A DNA stretch of 8,780 nt from Candidatus Moraniibacteriota bacterium (lineage in GTDB: Bacteria; Patescibacteriota; Minisyncoccia; CAIUEV01): the NCBI GenBank assembly GCA_016867255.1, contig VGKB01000033.1, positions 1 to 8,780 of the forward strand. Reading direction: 5' to 3'. A program made the position numbers and the translations under genes. This document shows positions 1 to 4,853 of the stretch, in pieces. Within the stretch, counting starts at the first letter, position 1. Every line of letters starts with the position of its first letter. The notes under the pieces are model-generated. The model had not been told where the DNA came from. It was given only the letters and a program-made list of their open reading frames with translations, and did no database searches.

Positions 1-125
1 TCCGGCGTCTTTCGCTAAAGCTCCAGAACGCCTATAAGGTATTCCGTAGCCTTAGCGAAGGATACCACTCCGGCGTCTTTCGCTAAAGCTCCAGAACGCC
101 TAAAAGGTATTCCGTAGCCTTAGCG
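1..125. repeat. Two tandem copies of a 68-bp hairpin-forming repeat
   Basis: Copy 1 begins at position 1 and copy 2 at position 69. The first 57 bases of each match except for one base (CCTATAAGG versus CCTAAAAGG); after that copy 2 diverges (GCGGAGGTGGG instead of GCGAAGGATACC). Each unit has a hairpin GGCGT (4-8) with ACGCC (28-32). Copy 1 also has a second one, GGTATTCC (38-45) with GGATACC (60-66). The stretch 9-22 is complementary to 48-61 at 12 of 14 positions, so the two loops could pair with each other or the unit could fold as one long stem. The array may continue to the left of the window. No coding frame crosses it. I read it as a REP-like intergenic repeat; its function is unknown. 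Confidence 0.75.
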
Positions 126-210
126 GAGGTGGGAGCGAAGGCGGCCATTTCTCTACCTACCAGTATTTAAACTATAGCTACTTTTTTGGCAATAGTCCAC
201 TCATAATAAT

Positions 211-250
211 AGAACATAGAATATGGAATATAGAACATGAAATATGAAAC
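211..250. repeat. AT-rich imperfect direct repeat, period about 21 bp
   Basis: The block from 211 (AGAACATAGAATATGG) returns in modified form from 232 (AGAACATGAAATATG). It is low-complexity spacer sequence, similar in style to other gene boundaries in this window. The remaining bases between 126 and 304 hold no gene or structured element that I can support, apart from the terminator beside this repeat. Confidence 0.5.
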
Positions 251-278
251 AAAAGAAAGAAGGGACCGTTTTGGTCCC
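248..278 (-). terminator. Intrinsic terminator of the 305-781 gene
   Basis: Read on the minus strand, a perfect 6-bp stem GGGACC/GGTCCC with loop AAAAC is followed by a pyrimidine-rich tract (TTCTTTCTTTTG). It lies 27 nt after the stop codon of the leftward gene. On the plus strand the same stem is followed by GC-rich sequence, so termination is expected only leftwards. Confidence 0.75.
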
Positions 279-304
279 CGCCGTTATGTATTGGTCTCAA
301 GCTC

Positions 305-781
305 TCAAGCTGTGGTGCAGCGGTCCCCGAAAACATCATTAGGATTGTCGGGGATTTCAACATATTTCCCTCGCACGATTCCCCTGTCAAGAATCGTGGT
401 GATGACAAGATAAAACTGGCCCTTGGGGGGTCCGGAGGGAACTATGCAAGCCGCGTATGCAAGGGCAAATAATGGCGATATTCTTCCCATTGCTTTTTTG
501 GGCGGATAAACCCCCCACTGATCAAAAAACGGCTCGAACCCCAGCAAAAAGTAGTATCCCAACGTTGGATGGTATTCCGGTTCTCCGCCTGTGAATAAGA
601 TGGAGAAAATATTAAGGTCTACCCTGCTGCCCACCTGCGGCAAAGTAATTCGGCCGTAGATGGTGGCCATTGCGCTGTTCCAACGGAATTTCCAGTTTTC
701 GGGAGTGTCTTCGCTCCAATAGTTGAATCCGATAGCTCGAAGAATTGCAATTTTTGCTTCAAGGCATACTCTTTGAGTCAT
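305..781 (-). CDS. Hypothetical protein, 158 aa, unrecognised
   Basis: I do not recognise this protein. It begins MTQRVCLEAKIAILRAIGFN and ends NPNDVFGDRCTTA. The start is well fixed: an ATG at 779-781 with AAAGGAGG five bases upstream. It is rich in aromatic residues and prolines (for example YYFLLGFEPFFDQWGVYPP in the middle) with cysteines near residues 6, 111 and 155. It has no signal peptide or clear membrane helix; a short hydrophobic stretch (LFALAYAACIV) lies around residues 104-114. A GGEP sequence near residue 65 resembles a radical-SAM motif, but the CxxxCxxC cluster is absent. The gene stands alone, has its own terminator, and is divergent from the equally unknown 962-1393 gene. 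The ideal SD, correct stop and terminator make a real gene likely. Function unknown. Confidence 0.7.
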   Translation of the reverse strand: MTQRVCLEAKIAILRAIGFNYWSEDTPENWKFRWNSAMATIYGRITLPQVGSRVDLNIFSILFTGGEPEYHPTLGYYFLLGFEPFFDQWGVYPPKKAMGRISPLFALAYAACIVPSGPPKGQFYLVITTILDRGIVRGKYVEIPDNPNDVFGDRCTTA

Positions 782-786
782 CTTTG

Positions 787-794
787 CCTCCTTT
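787..794 (-). promoter_or_regulatory. Strong Shine-Dalgarno for the 305-781 gene
   Basis: On the minus strand AAAGGAGG sits 5 nt before the ATG. It decides the start codon and contrasts with the core genes in this window, none of which has such a site. Confidence 0.8.
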
Positions 795-840
795 GCTTAT
801 GTATTGTTCCTCAATAGTCTATCAAAAGAGCTTTTTTATC

Positions 841-869
841 CTTGTATCAGGAAATTTTAAAATTATCAA
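841..869 (-). promoter_or_regulatory. Candidate promoter for the 305-781 gene
   Basis: On the minus strand TTGATA (864-869) is separated by 17 bp from TACAAG (841-846). TG-A lies directly upstream of the -10, giving an extended -10 element. The leader would be about 50 nt. Assigned by resemblance to sigma-70 type sites only. Confidence 0.4.
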
Positions 870-892
870 CCTTCGGCTCAAAAATTTTCTAT

Positions 893-921
893 TTGTTAAT
901 TTTATAGTATGGAGGTAGGAT
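893..921 (+). promoter_or_regulatory. Weak candidate promoter for the 962-1393 gene
   Basis: TTGTTA (893-898) and TAGGAT (916-921) are 17 bp apart, and TATAGT at 903-908 is an alternative -10 with no good -35. The same stretch contains GGAGG (911-915) and an ATG followed at once by TAG (923-928), which may instead belong to a transcribed leader. The assignment is weak. Confidence 0.3.
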
Positions 922-945
922 AATGTAGTCTTAAATATTGACTAC

Positions 946-953
946 AAAGGAGG
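946..953 (+). promoter_or_regulatory. Strong Shine-Dalgarno that sets a GTG start at 962
   Basis: AAAGGAGG is followed by an 8-nt spacer and GTG at 962-964. A longer in-frame reading from TTG at 938 would place this SD inside the coding region and has no SD of its own, so the GTG is preferred. Confidence 0.8.
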
Positions 954-961
954 AACAGAAG

Positions 962-1393
962 GTGAACGAACAAGAAAAGCTCTTTATGGTTATCGGATGG
1001 TCAATTAGAAAAGCTCCTTTAGGCGTCTACTTCTACGGGGAATCACCAGTTTTGGATGTTGGATTGATCAAATTTCGTTTAAGTCAGAGTTTTTACGGCA
1101 GTTGTACCCAGCAGTTTCATGAAACTGTTATCGCGGGAGGACCCAAACAGGCGGTCCAAATAGTGAAGGATAAAATGGAGCAGGAACTTTTGAGATTTGT
1201 TGAGGCGGGCCGCGAAGCGGAAAAGAAAGCTATAGCAGATGGTAAAACAGCGAAAGATATTATCAAAGGAGGATACATAGATAAAGAAGAATGGCCTTTC
1301 ATACCGTCACTTCCTATTGAAGTGGGAGTGTGGTACGCGGTAGAAGTTTATCTTCCTGGTTATCGAATAAAACTCGAAAAGACTAAAGACTAA
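962..1393 (+). CDS. Hypothetical protein, 143 aa, unrecognised
   Basis: I do not recognise this protein. From the GTG it begins (M)NEQEKLFMVIGWSIRKAPLG and ends in a lysine-rich tail (YRIKLEKTKD). The first 50 or so residues look beta-rich. A long charged helical stretch follows at about residues 65-105 (around KQAVQIVKDKMEQELL and AGREAEKKAIADGKTAKD). A second beta-like part containing EVGVWYAVEVYLPG ends the protein. There is no signal peptide or membrane helix, so it is probably cytoplasmic and soluble. The SD is ideal and an intrinsic terminator follows. The gene is divergent from the 305-781 gene and convergent with cysS. Another GGAGG follows directly after the stop codon (1394-1398) with no normal start behind it, perhaps a trace of a lost downstream gene. 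Function unknown. Confidence 0.75.
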   Translation: MNEQEKLFMVIGWSIRKAPLGVYFYGESPVLDVGLIKFRLSQSFYGSCTQQFHETVIAGGPKQAVQIVKDKMEQELLRFVEAGREAEKKAIADGKTAKDIIKGGYIDKEEWPFIPSLPIEVGVWYAVEVYLPGYRIKLEKTKD

Positions 1394-1428
1394 GGAGGAA
1401 TAGTATTAACGAAATTGTTTCGTTCCAG

Positions 1429-1465
1429 GCAGCCCAGATTAAGTTTCTGGGCTCTGCTTTTTTTT
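1429..1465 (+). terminator. Intrinsic terminator after the 962-1393 gene, inside the end of cysS
   Basis: AGCCCAGA (1431-1438) pairs perfectly with TCTGGGCT (1446-1453) around a 7-nt loop, followed by CTGC and eight T (1458-1465). The T run and the right arm encode the last residues of cysS on the other strand (lysines and QSPET). On the minus strand the stem has no following T run, so it acts only rightwards. Confidence 0.85.
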
Positions 1466-2863
1466 AATTTGATAATTACCGTTGAGTTTATCGGCAATTA
1501 GAAATCCCAACTTTTTAATTTTTTTGCGCAATTTGTCCGCCAGGAGAAAATTCTTGTTCTCACGGGCTTTTTGGCGCTCGGCGAGGAGCTTCTTGACCTT
1601 AGCGGGGATAACAAGTTTTTTGGGCTTTTCGATTTTGGCCGGCAGGATCCCCAGCACTCGGTCCCATTTTTTAATTAAATAGGCCGCGGTAGGCATTTTT
1701 TTGGCGTTTTTGTTGGCATCTTTGATAGCTTGCAATAATAGGGCGACTGCTTTGGGAGTATTTAAATCGTCATCAAGAGCAGAAATAAACTGTTTTTCTT
1801 TTTGAGCAGCGTAAATTTTGTCAATTTTATTGACAAATTTGTTGTCCCGGATAAATTCCACAATTTTCATCCAATTATCCGCTGCTTCCCCTAGCCCTCT
1901 CCAAGTAAAATTCAGCGGGCTGCGGTAATGGGAAGAAAGCACCCAGAAACGGAAAGCGAGAGGATTAAATCCTTTGTCGACAATGTTTTGTAAAGTATAG
2001 AAATTCTGGAGCGTTTTCGACATTTTTTTGCCATCGACATCCATAAGCCCGGTGTGCAGCCAGAATTGGCTGAAAGGCTTCCCTGTGTAGGCTTCGCTTT
2101 GGGCTATTTCTGATTCGTGATGGGGAAATTTGTTGTCCTGTCCTCCGGTATGAATATCAATGTTTTTACCCAGATAGCGCAGGGCCATGGCAGAACACTC
2201 AATATGCCAGCCGGGGAAACCTTCTCCCCAAGGGCTTGGCCAGTGCAAGGCGTGCCGGCGGTTCTTCCCCACTAGTTTTTTCCAGAGGGAAAAATCAGCG
2301 GGGTGCTTTTTGTTCGGATTAATTTTTACCCGCGCTCCGGAGAGGATTTCCTTTAGCGTGTTGCCGGACAGCCGGCCGTAATTTTTAAACCGCGAAATGT
2401 CAAAATAAACCCCATCCTTGGCGTTGTAAGCGTAGCCCTTTTTTAGTAATCCTTTAATGATTTTCTGCATCGTTTTGATTTCTTTGGTGGCGCAGGGGCG
2501 GAAGTCAGGCGGTAGAATGTTTAACTTTTTCTCTTCTTTAACAAATATTCGCGAATAAAATTTGGCGATGTCCAGCGGGTTCTTTTTTTCTCTTCTGGCC
2601 GCCTTGTCAAACTTATCTTCGCCTCGGTCTTCATCATCATTGGTGAAATGGCCGACGTCAGTAATGTTTTTTACCACGGCAGTTTTGCGGCCAAGGTATT
2701 TCAGGTAGCGGACCAGCAAATCCCAAGCGATGTAAGAGCGAAAATTACCAATATGAGCGTAGTCGTAAACCGTTGGACCGCAAGAGTAGATGGCTACCGT
2801 CTTGCCCTTAATCGGCTTGAAAATTTGTTTTCGGCGGGTAAGGGAGTTATAAAGCAATAACAT
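1439..2863 (-). CDS. cysS: Cysteinyl-tRNA synthetase
   Basis: Class I aminoacyl-tRNA synthetase that joins cysteine to tRNA-Cys using ATP, in the cytoplasm. At 474 aa it is close to the usual family length. The HIGH-type motif is HIGN at residues 37-40 and the KMSKS-type motif is KMSKT at 280-284. The zinc ligands of the E. coli enzyme (Cys28, Cys209, His234, Glu238) match Cys28, Cys223, His248 and Glu252 here with the same spacing from the second ligand to the fourth. Family blocks SCGPTVYDYAHIGN, GFPGWHIECSAMA and FPHHESEIAQSEA are intact. An extended stretch around residues 70-95 (NDDEDRGEDKFDKAARRE) matches a known longer variant of this loop. The C-terminal part is short and lysine-rich. 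The ATG at 2861-2863 gives the typical N-terminus (MLLLYNSLTRRKQ) but has no SD. The gene appears monocistronic. Confidence 0.97.
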   Translation of the reverse strand: MLLLYNSLTRRKQIFKPIKGKTVAIYSCGPTVYDYAHIGNFRSYIAWDLLVRYLKYLGRKTAVVKNITDVGHFTNDDEDRGEDKFDKAARREKKNPLDIAKFYSRIFVKEEKKLNILPPDFRPCATKEIKTMQKIIKGLLKKGYAYNAKDGVYFDISRFKNYGRLSGNTLKEILSGARVKINPNKKHPADFSLWKKLVGKNRRHALHWPSPWGEGFPGWHIECSAMALRYLGKNIDIHTGGQDNKFPHHESEIAQSEAYTGKPFSQFWLHTGLMDVDGKKMSKTLQNFYTLQNIVDKGFNPLAFRFWVLSSHYRSPLNFTWRGLGEAADNWMKIVEFIRDNKFVNKIDKIYAAQKEKQFISALDDDLNTPKAVALLLQAIKDANKNAKKMPTAAYLIKKWDRVLGILPAKIEKPKKLVIPAKVKKLLAERQKARENKNFLLADKLRKKIKKLGFLIADKLNGNYQIKKKQSPET

Positions 2864-2896
2864 AGAATAATTTTCAATTTGAAATTACTGTGCTCT

Positions 2897-2925
2897 ATAA
2901 TACTTTCTACTTACTTTTTTCTAAA
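2897..2925 (-). promoter_or_regulatory. Candidate cysS promoter
   Basis: On the minus strand TTTAGA (2920-2925) is 17 bp from TATTAT (2897-2902), giving a leader of about 25 nt. On the plus strand the overlapping bases read TATAAT (2896-2901), so the site could in principle be read both ways, though the plus orientation lacks a good -35. A symmetric TTTCAA-T-TTGAAA (2872-2884) lies between this promoter and the cysS start and could be an operator. Confidence 0.4.
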
Positions 2926-2933
2926 GCATCAAC

Positions 2934-2961
2934 ATGTTTTAGGTTTTATGTTTTAAGTTTC
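2934..2961. repeat. Two tandem 14-bp units upstream of ftsZ
   Basis: ATGTTTTAGGTTTT (2934-2947) is followed directly by ATGTTTTAAGTTTC (2948-2961), 12 of 14 identical. It lies in the AT-rich divergent spacer, roughly 110 bp before ftsZ. Confidence 0.6.
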
Positions 2962-2972
2962 ATGATTGGGCT

Positions 2973-3001
2973 TTGACGATTTAATAAAAATTTTTTACTC
3001 T
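2973..3001 (+). promoter_or_regulatory. Candidate ftsZ promoter
   Basis: TTGACG (2973-2978) has a good -35 match; 17 bp later TACTCT (2996-3001) is a poor -10. A second TTGACG at 3007-3012 has AATAAC/TAACGA about 17-19 bp downstream. Either could drive ftsZ. The duplicated -35 is suggestive but the -10 boxes are weak. Confidence 0.35.
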
Positions 3002-3071
3002 ACCAATTGACGACTTCCAATTTTTCTGCAATAACGAATAGATTACAAATTACACATTATTCAAAGAAAAT

Positions 3072-4370
3072 ATGGCTGAAATAAAAGCGCCCAATGTAGA
3101 AACTTTTGCCCGTATCAAGGTGGTCGGAGTGGGAGGATCCGGCGGTTCTGTCATAAACAGGATGAAAGAATCGGGATTGCGGGGAGTGGAGCTTATCGCG
3201 ATTAACACTGACGCTCAAGCGCTCCACCAGAGTGGAGCGGAACACAAATTGCATATTGGGAAAAACCTGACCCGCGGGCTGGGAGCCGGAATGAATCCGG
3301 AAATCGGCCGCCAAGCAGCCGAAGAAAACCGCGATGAAATCCAGGATGTCCTTAAGGACGCGGATATGATTTTCGTTACTTGCGGAATGGGTGGCGGTAC
3401 GGGTACTGGCGCTTCTCCTATTGTGGCGGAAGTGGCGAAAGAGTCGGGAGCGCTAACAGTAGCGGTAGTGACGAAGCCGTTTAGTTTTGAAGGGATACAA
3501 AGAGCCATGATTGCCGAAGAAGGGCTGGAACAGTTGAGAGACCGGGTAGACGCTATCGTCGTTATTCCTAACGACCGGCTAATCCAAGTGGTGGACAAAA
3601 AAACTACTCTTCTTAGCGCGTTTAAAATTGTGGATGACGTTTTGAGACAGGGAGTGCAAGGAATTTCTGATTTGATCACCATTCCGGGACTAGTTAACGT
3701 AGACTTTGCCGATGTGAAGGCAATTATGCAAGATGCCGGTTCGGCTCTTATGGGCATTGGCCGGTCCTCTGGAGACAATCGGGCGGTGGAAGCGGCTAAA
3801 CAGGCAATCAATTCGCCTTTGCTTGAAATTTCCGTTGATGGTGCTAAAGGTATTTTATTCAACATTACCGGCAGTGATGACCTCTCTATGCTTGAGATTC
3901 AAGAGGCGGCGGGGGTTATTACCGAGAGCGTAGATCCGAACGCCAAAGTAATTTTTGGTGCGGTGGTAACTAGTGACCACGATCTAAAAAAAGGAGAAAT
4001 CAAGATTACGGTTATTGCCACGGGGTTTGAGGAAGGCGGGAGCGGCGAGAGTAGATTTGGAACTTCGGATAAGGAAGATATGACTCCGGAACGGAAAAAA
4101 TCAAAAGAGGAAGATGTCTTTCGCAAAGCGGAGCCGGTGATTGATGAGGGAGTGGCGGATGATTTTGAATCATACGACGATCTGGCCTTGGACGAGAAGC
4201 CGCTGGTTCAGACGGAAACTCGGCCTGATGTCCCTTCTTATCCTATAGATAACGCTAACATCTCTCCCATCGCGGAGACAGAAAAAGAAGAACCGGCAGG
4301 AGAAGAAGAAGATTTGGAAATTCCGGCGTTTATCCGACGGAAGATGAAAAGCCGGGAAGAAGACAAATAG
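3072..4370 (+). CDS. ftsZ: Cell division GTPase FtsZ
   Basis: Tubulin-like GTPase that polymerises into the cytokinetic ring at midcell. At 432 aa it is slightly longer than average because of the linker. The N-terminal nucleotide loop is GVGGSGGSVINRM at residues 19-31. The tubulin signature GGGTGTG lies at 107-113. The T7 loop, which supplies the catalytic aspartate to the neighbouring subunit, is NVDFADV at 209-215. A charged variable linker covers about 321-412. It is followed by a typical C-terminal peptide, LEIPAFIRRKMK, at about 415-426, which in other bacteria docks FtsA, ZipA or SepF. The asparagine usual in the first loop (GGGGNNAV-like) is serine here. The ATG has only AAAGAAAAT before it, not a real SD. 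It probably heads the rightward run ftsZ-rplU-murG-6022. No ftsA or ftsQ is in the window. Confidence 0.98.
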   Translation: MAEIKAPNVETFARIKVVGVGGSGGSVINRMKESGLRGVELIAINTDAQALHQSGAEHKLHIGKNLTRGLGAGMNPEIGRQAAEENRDEIQDVLKDADMIFVTCGMGGGTGTGASPIVAEVAKESGALTVAVVTKPFSFEGIQRAMIAEEGLEQLRDRVDAIVVIPNDRLIQVVDKKTTLLSAFKIVDDVLRQGVQGISDLITIPGLVNVDFADVKAIMQDAGSALMGIGRSSGDNRAVEAAKQAINSPLLEISVDGAKGILFNITGSDDLSMLEIQEAAGVITESVDPNAKVIFGAVVTSDHDLKKGEIKITVIATGFEEGGSGESRFGTSDKEDMTPERKKSKEEDVFRKAEPVIDEGVADDFESYDDLALDEKPLVQTETRPDVPSYPIDNANISPIAETEKEEPAGEEEDLEIPAFIRRKMKSREEDK

Positions 4371-4394
4371 AAGAATAGAAAATGGAAAGTTGAG

Positions 4395-4448
4395 AATGGA
4401 AAAATAATACATTGAAATTTTCCATTATCCATTATCCATTATCCATTT
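4395..4448. repeat. Inverted repeat and 7-bp tandem repeat before rplU
   Basis: AATGGAAAA (4395-4403) and TTTTCCATT (4418-4426) form a 9-bp stem with a 14-nt loop. The right arm runs into four tandem copies of TCCATTA (4421-4448, last copy TCCATTT). The array ends 5 nt before the rplU ATG and occupies the place where an SD would be expected. There is no T run, so the stem does not look like a terminator. Confidence 0.75.
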
Positions 4449-4453
4449 CATTT

Positions 4454-4774
4454 ATGTGGGCTGTTATAGAGACTGGCGGCAAACAGTATAAAGTTGCGCC
4501 TCAGGAAAAAATTATGGTAGAGAAATTGGAAGGTAAAGATGGGTCAAACATAAAGTTTGACCGTGTTTTGCTTTGGAGCGGGGATCAGGAAGGGAAAAAA
4601 CTGGAAATCGGCCAACCGTATCTTGAAAAAGCTTTGGTTAGCGCCAAGATATTAAAGACGGCCAAAGACAAAAAAGTAATTGTTCTAAAATACAAACCTA
4701 AAAAGCGCTACCGGGTGAAGAAAGGGCACCGGCAGAAATATACGGAAGTGGAAATTACCGGCATCAAAGGGTAA
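4454..4774 (+). CDS. rplU: 50S ribosomal protein bL21
   Basis: Structural protein of the large ribosomal subunit that binds 23S rRNA. From ATG at 4454 it is 106 aa, close to the usual 102-105. The start MWAVIETGGKQYKV and the end YTEVEITGIKG are typical of L21, as is the basic block VLKYKPKKRYRVKKGHRQK. An in-frame TTG at 4412 would add 14 residues encoded by the intergenic repeat and no L21 begins that way, so it is rejected. There is no SD; the bases before the ATG are the end of the TCCATTA array. It follows ftsZ by 83 nt. In most bacteria rpmA (bL27) follows rplU, often with obg; here murG follows instead. Confidence 0.96.
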   Translation: MWAVIETGGKQYKVAPQEKIMVEKLEGKDGSNIKFDRVLLWSGDQEGKKLEIGQPYLEKALVSAKILKTAKDKKVIVLKYKPKKRYRVKKGHRQKYTEVEITGIKG

Positions 4775-4801
4775 TTTTTAATTTGTTATTTTCTGACGCC
4801 T

Positions 4802-4841
4802 AACCCAATAACCCAATAACTTAATAACTTAATAACTTAAT
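4802..4841. repeat. Five tandem 8-bp units before murG
   Basis: Two copies of AACCCAAT (4802-4817) are followed by three of AACTTAAT (4818-4841), then a degenerate AACCACAA. The array ends 12 nt before the murG GTG. With an 8-bp unit, gain or loss of a copy changes the leader length and moves the start relative to any upstream site. Confidence 0.85.
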
Positions 4842-4853
4842 AACCACAACAGA

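Noticed and set aside
1..125. CRISPR array
   Set aside because: Only two copies with period 68, no unique spacers between repeats, and no cas gene. It is a tandem repeat.
178..408. Minus-strand frame of 76 codons
   Set aside because: It crosses the terminator and overlaps the better-supported 305-781 gene in another frame, with no SD and low-complexity content.
560..600. Radical-SAM protein, from the GGEP sequence in the 305-781 product
   Set aside because: No CxxxCxxC iron-sulfur cluster motif, and the protein is too short for the barrel.
938..961. TTG start giving an eight-residue longer protein
   Set aside because: It would put the perfect SD inside the coding region and has none of its own. 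GTG at 962 is correctly spaced.
1264..1271. Internal AAAGGAGG in the 962-1393 gene as the start of a second gene
   Set aside because: No start codon at suitable spacing opens a frame of useful length. It encodes part of the KGGY stretch.
305..1393. Toxin-antitoxin pair
   Set aside because: The two genes are divergent, similar in size, separately terminated, and show no known toxin or antitoxin motif.
2864..3071. T-box or other riboswitch leader for cysS or ftsZ
   Set aside because: The cysS leader is too short, and there is no T-box sequence, specifier stem or leader terminator. The ftsZ side is AT-rich without stable stems.
3215..3865. Antisense frame of 216 codons inside ftsZ
   Set aside because: Shadow of the ftsZ coding bias; rich in S, P and T with no family features, while the ftsZ frame is certain.
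4412..4453. Upstream TTG start for rplU
   Set aside because: The extra 14 residues are encoded by the tandem TCCATTA repeat, and bL21 begins at the MWAVIETGG position.
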